Origin: Dasypus novemcinctus
Taxonomy: Eukaryota; Chordata; Mammalia; Cingulata; Dasypodidae
Length of the DNA stretch: 64,000 bases
Assembly: GCF_030445035.2 (NCBI RefSeq)
Contig: NC_080695.1
Span: 1,606,545-1,670,544 of the forward strand
Reading direction: 5' to 3'
In this document: positions 1 to 9,500 of the stretch, one piece after another
How the letters are laid out: the number at the start of each line of letters is the position of its first letter
Position numbering within the stretch: the stretch's first letter is position 1
The notes under the pieces: generated by a model
Seen by the model: the letters and a program-made list of their open reading frames with translations, nothing else
Database searches by the model: none
Told to the model about the DNA's origin: nothing
Position numbers and translations under genes: made by a program

Positions 1-118
1 GCCCCAGGCCCACTCACGCCCAGGGGCTGGAGGCTGCCGCCGTGACATGGTATGTGCACTGCCGCGCCCCTCGGACCTGCGCCCTGCTCAGCGCCCCTCA
101 CTGCTTCCCACCCCCCAG

Positions 119-2266
119 CTGGGCCCCGCGGCCTGCCTCCTGCTGTGCGTCCAGGCCGCGCTGCAGATGCTGCTCACCGAGCTGCCCTGGCTGACGTCGC
201 TGCTGGAGATCCTCCTCGCCTTCGGGGTAAGGCCATGCCCACCGGGCCCCCAAGTCCTGCCCGAGTCATTGGCCTTGCTGGTTCTCAGCAGTTGGCGGTC
301 AGTCAGAGACAAAGGGTGCTCTTGTAGCCTGCGACATGGTACAGACACCCGTCGCTTTGTTTCCCGTTCTAGAGAAACTTCTGGGCTCTGAAGCTGTTCT
401 TAGAAGGTCTTCTGTACCAGACGCCCGTTCTCCAGGATGCAGTGCGTGTGATTGTGCAGGACCTGAGCTACCAGAAGGGCTCCCTGCTGAAGATGTGAGG
501 GGCCCTCGCACCCTTGCTCCTTGGGGCCCCTGGCTGGGGCGGCAGGGCCCTGTACAGCCCTGGAGGCAATTGGCACCCACACCACCATGTCCCCTGCTCG
601 TACGGGGTTCCTGTGTGCAGGCTGCCATGCCTGCTAGCAGCTGCGGCACCGCAGCTCCAGGCCAAGACTGAGGTGACAGCTGGCTCGAGAGAACCGGGAG
701 CCCAGCTTCTTGGACCAGGATGTCCAAAAGCTGCCGCTGGCCTAGCCCCTGCCCTTAAGCCTGGCAGATGAGCACGGCCTCACACCGGGGAGCCTGTGCC
801 CGGGGCTTGGCTTGGCAGTCGGTGTGTGCGTGCACGCTCATGCTCCGGCAAGGGCTGGGGAGGCATCAGGCTGGCCCAGGAGGCTGCACGCCTGTCAGGT
901 GACATTGTCTGTGTCCCAGGGTGGTGTCCTCTGTGGGCCTGGGCGCCCGGAGCCCGCCGTGCCTGAGTGCCCTGTGTTGGCGCAGGTGGCAGGTCCTGGG
1001 CCCCGACTACGTTGGCGAGCTGCTGCACCTGTTCCTGAGCTTCAGGAACCCGGAAATTCAAACCATTGGCATCTTCCTGTCCCGCATCGTGGTGGACAAC
1101 CTGAGCCTGTAAGCTTGTCTGTTGGCTGTCCAGGCGGCTGAGAGCCACAGGGGCCTATGTGTTCCTGGCAGGGGCGCTGGGCCCGGTGCTCCCACCTCGG
1201 CCTACCTCCTCTGCCCGTTTAAGGACTTGCGCTCAGACCTGGGGCCCATGCACGTGGCCCAGCCACTCAAGTCCTTAACTCTGCAAAAACCGGTCTCCAA
1301 GTTAGGTCACCTGTGCAGGTGCTGCAGCTTGGCTCTGGACTGGCCTCTTGGGGCAGTTCAGCACACAGCATTCTACTTCTTGGTTTCCAGAGTCCTCCAT
1401 CCCACATGTAAAACGTGCTCTCCCCACCCCAGCTTCCACAGAGACTGTTCCCAAGCAGCTGGGACAGGCCTGGTTCCATTTTCCTGTCCCAAAGGGAAAG
1501 CTGCAGGAACAGGACCCCCAGTGAGCACCCTGTGTGTGCCCACAGCAGCTTGGGACAGGCCTAAAGCCTGCAGCCCCTTCCCCTGGCAGCCAGATGGGAG
1601 GGAGGGCAACCGGACCTCCAGAAGCAGCCCCTGCCGCCCTCCCCTGCTCTGGGCCACTGCCCAGACCACCCCAGGCCCAAACCCAAGCAAGCAGTCCCAG
1701 TTCTGGGGCTGACCTGGGAAGTGACCCTCAGCTCACGCCACCGATCACCTGTGAGCCGAGGAGGGCTTGGGGGCCGCTGGCCTGCCTGGGAGCAGGGAGC
1801 GGCCGCTGAGCAGGTGCCTTGACCTTTCCAGGTGTCCTTGGGCTAAATCGCTCGATCTTGATCGGCTCAAAGTAAGTGTCTCTCTACAGGGCTAAGTTTT
1901 AGCCAAGGGATCCTGTCTGGGGCTGCTGAAAGTGTCTCCTGTAATTCGGCAGTTCAGCGTCACCACGTGACCTGGACGTTTCTGATTAAAAGTGATCCCC
2001 GCAATGACGAAACGGCTGGGTCTGGGCCCTCCCGTGTCCCGTAAGCTCAGGCCACAGCTCAGCCAGGCTGTCTGCTCTTGGCCTGGAGCCGCTCCCTGGC
2101 CCGGGGTGCCCGAGAGCTGGGGAGGGGCGGGCGCTGGGAGGGGTGCGCAGCTCCAGGCGCTGCCCTCGCCCCCCCTCTCCTCCCGCAGACTCTCAAGGGG
2201 CCCCACCTGGAGGCCGCACACCACCTGCAGCTGAGCGAGTTCGTGTCTGTCCTGGAGAGCCTGTGA
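119..2266 (+). CDS. 3' part of an unrecognised multi-exon gene (helical repeat-like C-terminus)
   Basis: Five exons join in frame: 119-226, 373-494, 986-1108, 1832-1871 and 2189-2266, each with AG acceptors and GT donors, ending in TGA at 2264-2266. They encode about 156 residues that are leucine-rich and amphipathic, as in HEAT/ARM-like or other all-helical proteins. Readable stretches include LLTELPWLTSLLEILLAFG, LHLFLSFRNPEIQTIGIF and the C-terminus LQLSEFVSVLESL. The 5' part lies outside the window. I do not recognise the family. In human the neighbour of GNG13 on this side is LMF1 (with PRR25 between), and these residues do not resemble LMF1 as I remember it. The exon structure is well supported; the identity is open. 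Confidence 0.6.
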
Positions 2267-2614
2267 CGGTCTCGGCCGCCTGCAGTCTGCTCCTCACTGA
2301 ATCCTGCCTGCAGGCCCGAGGGCTCGTGCGCTGGGGGGTGTCAGTGGACACCTGGGTCCAGACGAGGGAGCTGCTGCAGGCCAGAGTCCTCGGGGTGCCT
2401 GACGCCTTCCTGGCCTAACGAGCCGCGGGGTTGGAGCCGGGACCCGCCCCCACATTCCATGGTTTTGCACGATGGAAGAGACAGATGAGCGCTACCATCG
2501 GGAAGTTTTTCTGGAATAATTTGTTGTATTTTTGCACAAGGTTTAAGAGCTTAAATTATTTTTGGAAATCCATTTTGAAACTTAAAAGGTTATGTGAGAA
2601 GTTGTTTGTTGTGG

Positions 2615-2682
2615 AGTGGGTGCAGGTCAGTTGAGCATCCACTTCCCATGTCCAAGGTCCTAGGTTCAACCCCAGGTACCAC
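2615..2682 (+). repeat. tRNA-derived SINE fragment
   Basis: This stretch has a tRNA-like A-box region followed by a B-box-like GGTTCAACCCC and matches the head of the longer SINE copies at 22.3, 46.9 and 47.9 kb. It sits in the 3'UTR of the first gene. Confidence 0.6.
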
Positions 2683-2716
2683 TTTAAAGACAAGTATTAG
2701 CTCTTTAATGTGTCGC

Positions 2717-2722
2717 AATAAA
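2717..2722 (+). terminator. Poly(A) signal AATAAA of the first gene
   Basis: AATAAA lies about 450 bases after the stop at 2266, just downstream of a SINE fragment. The 3'UTR therefore appears to include the SINE. Confidence 0.5.
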
Positions 2723-2729
2723 AGTTCTT

Positions 2730-4640
2730 TGGTATTTTCCCGCCCCCACGCCTGCCCCACTGCTTGTCTGTGGGAGAGGAGCCGGGCAGCCGGCCCCCTG
2801 CATAGCACCATGGCATGTTGAGCTCGGCCTGGTGTCAAGGCCCCGGCGCACGCCAGACCCCGTGGTCTGTGATGTGGAGGAAAGGAGGGGCTTCGCAGGG
2901 CTGCGGGAGGGGATGGGTGCTGTGCAACAGGGACAGAGGCACTGCACACCTCCTGGTGGGCGGCCTTGCTGGCCCCAGGCAGGCTAAGCCAGCAGTGCCC
3001 GGCACTGGGACGTGAGGATCGCCACGGGGCCCGAGGCCGTGACATCCAGCTCGAGGCACTGCAGGGGCTTCTCCCCCCAGCAGCTGCCTCGGGAAGGGAC
3101 GAGGTGGTCTCTGCCTGGCCCCTGCTCGCTCCCAGGCTCGCCATCTCTGTGCTGCTAGGGTAGAACTGCAGCTTTGCTCTCATGTGGTACCCCTGCCCGG
3201 GGGAAGGGGCACCAGGGCTGAGGGAACCCAGTGGCTTCTCAGGCACCCCGAGTACGTCCTGAGGGCCAGGGCCCCCCCACCTCCTAGCTCCCCGCTTGAC
3301 GTGGGGGTGCTCACAGGGCCTTGAGCCACCTCTGGCAGGCGCGTTTCTAGGCCACCCTTGCTCCCTGGCAACCCAGTTAGGAAGCTAATTTCAGAGCTGT
3401 GGGTCTCCAGGGCCCTGGCCTGTGCAGGAGGACTGCCAGGGACAAGACAGGGCACAGGCAGGGACAAGGGAGGCCCCAGCCCTGGCCACATGTACATGCA
3501 GCACAGGCCAACGCTGGCCGGACAAGCCCCACGCGGTGGCCCTGGGCTGCGCAGGCTCAGCAGCGCCCCTGGCCCACCCCCATCGCCCTCAGCCAGAGGC
3601 CTTGGGGGCCGCCTTGCTCCTGGGGCCCCCGCAGACCCCCCACCTGGCCACTCTTTGGGGTCTGGATCCTCCTCAGGGTCCAGGGAGCACTGACGGCAGC
3701 TTCTCGGGCCGCTCCCGAGCTTCAGGCCTCAGGACCACGCTGTCCTGCCTGGGGACAGCAGGACCCCCCACCAGCTCATGGCGGAGCGCCCTCCTGGGAC
3801 CCACGTGGCCTCAGCATGGCCAGGGCACCCTGATCTCAGCTTTCAGCCTGTTCCCCACCACACCCACAAATCCCCAATTTCAATAATTCCTTATCTCCCT
3901 GAGGGCCTCAGCGTCCAGGGGGGACCCTGATCTGTCAGTGCTGGGGGCCTGGGAGGTGGGGTAGGGGCACCCCATCTCACGGCCAGCCAGCCTGGGGCGG
4001 GCCCCCACGGAACGTCCCCACACCCACCGTCCTGCCCCCAGGGCCTCGGCTTGGAGCTTGGCGCTGCTGTTGCTGCCTGGGGGCCCCCACCCAGGATGCA
4101 GCCTGGCACCTGCGTCACCCGCCTCCCCTGGGCGCAGCTCCCCCCAGAGTTGTGCAGGGCTGCTGGAGGCATCTGGGAAACGCCTGGAAGGGGCTAGGAA
4201 AGCCATGTTGGGGGGCAGGCGCCTCACCCAGGCTGCAGGGAGCATGCTGTGGTGCTGCCTCAGCCTGGGGGTGCACCCCTCAGCAGCACCCCCTCCAGGG
4301 CCGCCAGCCCATCTGACACCCCCCCCCAGCTGGGCCCCACTCCCCCCAGGTGCATCTCAAGAGGGAGGCCTGTGGGGGCCTGGCTGGGCTGCGACCCCCC
4401 TCCCCAGGGCCTGCAGAGCCCCTTGGCCAGGCCACCCCAGCTCCAGGCACACTGGGGTGGGCAGCTGCCCCAGGGAGGGGGCTCAGCGCTGTGGGACCCC
4501 AACGCCCAGGCTCTGCCCTCCGAGAGGGCCTCCGCTGCGGTCCGAGGGCCCGTGAGGGGGTGCGGGGGCCATCAGGGGACCTGGAAGGCTCAGGCCAGGG
4601 CCTCTGGGGCAGTTCACTCGGAGCCAGGCGCTCTGCAGGG
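2730..4640. other. Intergenic DNA without a recognised gene
   Basis: GC-rich sequence with many shadow reading frames but no exon-like run that I can tie to a protein. Human PRR25 maps near GNG13 on this side, but I see no convincing match. Confidence 0.4.
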
Positions 4641-5130
4641 CCAGGCGGCCCCACCGCCCGCTGCGTGGTGGCCGCCCGCCCCGCCCGCTGGGGGGGGCAG
4701 CGGGGCCGCGGGGGGCGGGGCCGGCCGGGGGCAGGCGGGGGCGGGGCCGGCCGGGGAGCTGCCGGGGTGCTGCCGCCCGCTTCGCCCGTCCTTCGTCGTC
4801 TCTCTCGCTTCTCCGCTTCTCCTCGTTGTCACTTTTCAAGGTAGGTCCGGGGGACCGGGGAAACCGAGGCCTGGGGCTGACCCAGAGCGTCCCCACGCGG
4901 AGGACGCCCTCGTTCCCGGGGCGCCCGCCGGCCTGTCCCCAGATGACGAGGGCTCGAGACCCCCGTGCACTCCGGGCTCCACGGCGGGGATGGGGGCCGG
5001 CGCGCGCGGCCAGGGAAGCAGCCGGAGCCGTGCGCGCCGCCCCGCAGCGCTTGCCGGCCGTGCGCGCCCTGGGCGCTGGGAGCGGCTCCGGAGGCGCGAG
5101 CGGGGCGGGCTCCGAGCAGGTAAGTGTGCG
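4640..5130 (+). promoter_or_regulatory. GNG13: CpG island and probable GNG13 5' untranslated exon
   Basis: Very CpG-dense sequence with repeated GGGGCGGGGC boxes at about 4680-4750. Two good splice donors follow: AAG|GTAGGT near 4842 and CAG|GTAAGT near 5120. Either could end a noncoding first exon that joins the coding exon beginning near 6064. The open reading frame through the 4.9-5.1 kb exon is not in frame with GNG13. Confidence 0.5.
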
Positions 5131-6098
5131 GCCAGGGGCCCGTGGGCGCCCACGTGGGGTCCAGGGGAGGCCCGCCCAGAAAGCTGTGGGGTGGGGGACC
5201 AGGGGATGGTGGCTCGCGGGTCTCCGGGGAGTAAGCCCCGCCCACCCACCTGCCCACTCCCCAGCTCGCCCCTCTCAGGTCCAGCTTCCAGCCCGCAGCC
5301 CAGCTCCCGACCTCACAGCCCTGGGTCCCTCCTTGTGCTGGGTGCGCCCACAGCGCCCCCGGTGCGGGACCCCTGGGTAGAGCCCACTGCCCGAGGCTGT
5401 CTGGCTGCCAGCCTTGCCTACCCCCTACCTACCCCAAAGCTCGGTGAAGCCCATCCCCTGCCTCCCAGCCTGGGGAAGGGGCAGGGAGCAGTGAAGGGCC
5501 CTGGGGGGCTGCCACTCCCTCACCCCAACAAGATGGGCCCCAAATCCCCGCCTGCAGCAGGACCAGCTCCCAGGCAGAGCCAGGCTGGGGCGGCACGAGC
5601 TGGTCCAGGAGACAGGGGACGGGGGGGTAGCACGAGCAGGTCCAGGAGACACAGGGTGGGGGTGTGGCTCTAATCCTGGATCTCTCTGGGTCCCCAGAAG
5701 GCACCCCCTGCCCTGCAGCCCAGTCCCCCTGGGTCCAGGACTAACTTGGCCCCAAGGTGGGCTTCCTCGAGCAAACTGGGTCGTGCTGTAGGGTCCGAAG
5801 CCAGGGGGCGGCCAGCAGGGGCGGAGAGGGGGCTGTGGGCAGTCCCCAGCCCTGCTGCCTCCTGGGGGCGGGGCCAAGTAGGTTTCCCCCTAATGGGCCC
5901 CGCGGGGGTGGGGCATGTGGGGCCTCGTTAGTGGGGCCCAGCCCGGCTCCTGGCGCCACGCGGTCCCAGCAGCCCAGCTGTGCTCCGAGGGGGCGCGGGC
6001 CGGGCGGGCGGGGCGGCGGGGTGACCCAGGCCGGTGGCCGGCGGTGGCTTGTCTGCGCCCGCAGCCCCAGGCTGGCTGCCGCGGAAAACCCCGACCCC

Positions 6099-6401
6099 AC
6101 GGAGGAGTGGGACGTGCCGCAGATGAAGAAGGAGGTGGAGAGCCTGCAGTACCAGCTGGCCTTCAAGCGGGAGATGGCGTCGCAGACCATCCCGGAGTGA
6201 GCACCGCCCCCGCTTTGCATCCCTTTGCCTGAGCTTTGCATGAGCGCCCCGCACACCCAGGCGGCACGGCCGCTCACCCCACCCCCTGCCCCCAGGCTCC
6301 TCAAGTGGATCGAGGACAGCATCCCCAAAGACCCCTTCCTGAACCCCGACCTCATGAAGAACAACCCGTGGGTGGAGAAGGGCAAGTGCGCCATCCTGTG
6401 A
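6099..6401 (+). CDS. GNG13: G protein subunit gamma-13 (start codon reads ACG)
   Basis: Two coding exons, 6099-6196 and 6296-6401, joined at a phase-2 junction (GA|G), give 67 residues, the human length. The product is the Ggamma13 subunit that pairs with Gbeta for signalling in taste and retinal cells. Visible features are EEWDVPQMKKEVESL at the N-terminus, the GGL-type NPFEE-equivalent stretch KDPFLNPDLMKNNPWVEKG, and the C-terminal CAAX box CAIL, whose final Leu predicts geranylgeranylation. The codon aligned with the human ATG is ACG (6099-6101). The next in-frame ATG is at 6123 (MKKEVE), which would drop eight residues. No upstream in-frame ATG was found in a plausible 5' exon. The gene converges on CHTF18. 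Identity is very sure; the start is not. Confidence 0.92.
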
Positions 6402-6437
6402 CCGCCCGCCCTCCCCGGCTGTGGGCGCCGCTGAGGC

Positions 6438-6445
6438 TTTATAAA
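6438..6445. terminator. Palindromic TTTATAAA, possible poly(A) signal for both GNG13 and CHTF18
   Basis: TTTATAAA reads the same on both strands, so each strand carries TATAAA, a known minor variant of the poly(A) hexamer. It lies 37 bases after the GNG13 stop and 92 bases after the CHTF18 stop. No AATAAA is seen for either gene here. Confidence 0.5.
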
Positions 6446-6536
6446 GACTCTGAAGGGCTGTCCGCGTCTGCGCGTCATGTTGGGGCGGGGAGGGGGTGGG
6501 CCTCGCGCTCTGCGGGCACGTGGCACGTCCTGGCGG

Positions 6537-9500
6537 CTACAGCAGGTCCCTGACGTACAGGCTGCGGCGCACAGCGTTGGAGACACCCTCGTTGAAGCGG
6601 AACCACACGTCGCTCTGGCCCACGGCCGTGCCCAGGCGCTCCGCCGGCTCGGGGGCCGCGTCCTCTGGGGGGCACACGCTGCTGTCCGCGGCCCCGCCTG
6701 GGCCCCAGGCCCGCCTCACCGCCCAGCACACCTGGGCGCACCTGGGCTCACCTGGGCTCGGGGCAGCTCTCCGGACGACCACCCGCCCAAAGAAGTCTCT
6801 CTCCGGCTGGGGGGAGGGAGGCCAGTCAGGCCGGGGAGCCCCAAGGCCCCGGCCCCACCCTCCCTGCTACTCCCGGGACCGGCCGGCCGGGCCCCAACCC
6901 CGCAGTGATGGGGTCGAGACCTCTGCCACCCCCAACAGACCCGCCGGGCGAGGGGGCGTCCCTCAGAGCCGCCTGCTCCCGGCCAGCCGGGCCTGGGGGA
7001 GAACGGCATCGGGCCCCGGGCACCGAGGCCACCCTGGACCCTGGGGCTCAGCACAGCCCCAGCCCTCACCTGCTCCTTGAAAGCTGCTCTCCTGATGACG
7101 TGCTCTAGCCGCTGCTCGTGGTTACGGGGGGAGGGACGCACACCCCCTTGCCCCACACGGTCCCCCACCGGGCCTTCAGCCCCCAGGGGCCCCCCGGCCA
7201 GCTGCAGGGTGGGAATGCGGTGAGGGGGGACTGGGCAGGCCGGGCCAGGACCCCCGAGGCTCTGCAGCCAGGGCCTCCCTGCTCGCAGCCCAGGGCGGGG
7301 GCTCACACGGGGGCGCCCCGGGAGCTCACCTGGGGCCCAGGGCCCGCCCGGGCCGAGGCCTCCGCCCGCCGCATCTTCTCCAGGTCGATCTCGCGGGCGA
7401 TGAGCTGCTTGGCCTGGTAGCTGAGCGGCTTGCGCACAGGCAGCTCGGGGAAGCGGCAGATCTCCTCCACGTTCCTGTCTCGGGTGGGCAGGACCCCAGG
7501 GCGCATCAGTGGGCCCCACGGCAGGGCCCCTGCTCCCCCAGCCCCGACGACCAGAGCCCTACACTGGTGGCCGGTCATCCCAGCACCATCTCGGGCCAGG
7601 GGTGATGAGATTCACTCTTCTGAGCCTGTCTCCCCAACTTCCAGAGGCCCCCCGGGACAACAGGGTGTGGTGGCTGGTGGCTGGGGCCCAGGACCACCTG
7701 CCTGAGACCCCCTTGGATGAGCTGCCAGAAGGGGCTGGGGGCCCCTGCCTCATTTCAAGGGGCCTTTGGGGGCCTGAGCCTCGTTTCCAGGGGCCCTTGG
7801 GATGCCTGCCTGGTTTCCAGGGGACTTTGGGCATCCAAGTGGCTCCCATAACTCAAGCCTGCAGCCCCCACTTGTGGTCTGGCGCAGGCCCTGCTGCCCC
7901 CAGGCGTCTGAGTAAGTCCCCGCTGTGGTCTGACCGCAGGTGTGAGGTCCCGGGGGGACACGGCGCTTGGCTCCTCCCCTGCCCGAGCCCCAACTCCAGA
8001 GCTGCCAGGACGAGTCACCGTCTCCCCCCAGGCCTTCCCTGGGCACCCGCTGCGGGGAAGCGCAGAGCGCAGAGGGCAGGCTCGGCCATGCGCCCGGAAG
8101 CTTCTGGGAGGAGGCAGGGATGGGAACAGAACTTGCTAACCAGAGAAGAGGGGCCCGGCTCTGGGCAATGAGGGCCGAGGGCAGGCAGCACCTCAGCCGG
8201 GCTGCCTGGCGGCCCCAGGGGCGCCTTCCCTGCCCGTGTGGACCCCGAGGCGAAGCCCCAGCGCGGCGTGCCGGGGCGCAGGACCCACGGCCGAGGCCCT
8301 GGCTCGGCGCTCCCACCCCCCGCCCTGCTCAGCCGCGGTCGGCGGGAGCCTGCCACCTGCAGGCCGACCGGGCCCAGGGGTGGGAAGCTAGAACCACCTC
8401 CCGCGCGGGACAGGTGGGAAAACCGAGGCCCACGCCCCACCCCGGCCTCCTCCGGCCTGCGGCCCGCACTCACGGCTCCAGCCTGTAGGTGTACTGGCCG
8501 TCGGGCGTGCGCTCCTGGCGGTAGCTGAGGCTGTAGGCCGTCATGGTGTCCACCAGCGCCGCCAGCTGCTGCTTCTCGCGGGCGCTGTACAGCTGCGCGC
8601 TCACCTGCGGGGGGCGGAGCTCAGCACCCGGCCCCGCGCTCCCCCCGGCCCCCACCCCCGCCCCCGGCGGGCACTCACAGGGCGCAGCTTGGGCGCGAGG
8701 ATGTCCAGGAGCAGGCAGAGCGTGTCCAGGACGAGGGCCTGGGGCACGGCCCGGCTGCGGGTGGCCGGCGTGGCGCCCGACAGCAGCGTCTGAACCAGGG
8801 TCCGTGTCCGGCTCAGGCGGGCCTGCGCCTGGGCGGAGGAGACGGCCCGTCACGCCCGGGCACGGTGGGCAGCATGGGGCGGGGGAAGGGGCCGCGCACC
8901 TCCTGCTGGCTGCTGGGGAAGGCGAGGCGGGCACGGGGCTGGGGGGGGGCGCGCACCTCCTGCTGGCTGCTGGGGAAGGCGAGGCGGGCACGGGGCTGGC
9001 TGCTGGGGAAGGTGAGGCGGGCACGGGGCTGGGGGGAGCGCGCACCTCCTGCTGGCTGCTGGGGAAGGCGAGGCGGGCACGGGGCTGGGGGGAGCGCGCA
9101 CCTCCTGCTGACTGCTGGGGAAGGCGAGGGCGCGGCGCGTGGCTGGAGGCGAGGAGCACGTGGAAGGCCACGGGCACGAAGACCGGGTAGCGCAGCAGCT
9201 GGAAGCTCTGGCCGCGGTGTGCAGCGCGGGCCAGGACGTCGTCGAAGGCCAGCCAGTCAAGGGCGGTGCACACCACGCCCAGGCCGGGCTCCCGCAGCCG
9301 CAGCCGCAAGAAGTTGTCATACAGGCCCTGCGGGGGACAGCCTGTGAGCCCCTGCTGCCGGCCCGGGCCGCCACCTCCAGGCAGCCCTCCCTGACCTAGC
9401 CTCCACACAGCTCCATCAAGGCCTCCTGTTCGCCAGCGGGGCCCCGGGGGAGAAGGCTGACCCAGCCCCAAAACCCACCCCCCCACCCCCAACTGCCTGG

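Noticed and set aside
4249-5673. A 474-codon open frame across the GNG13 CpG island
   Set aside because: Composition is that expected of GC-rich DNA without stops (P, G, A and R runs), overlapping frames are similarly open, and there is no domain or exon logic.
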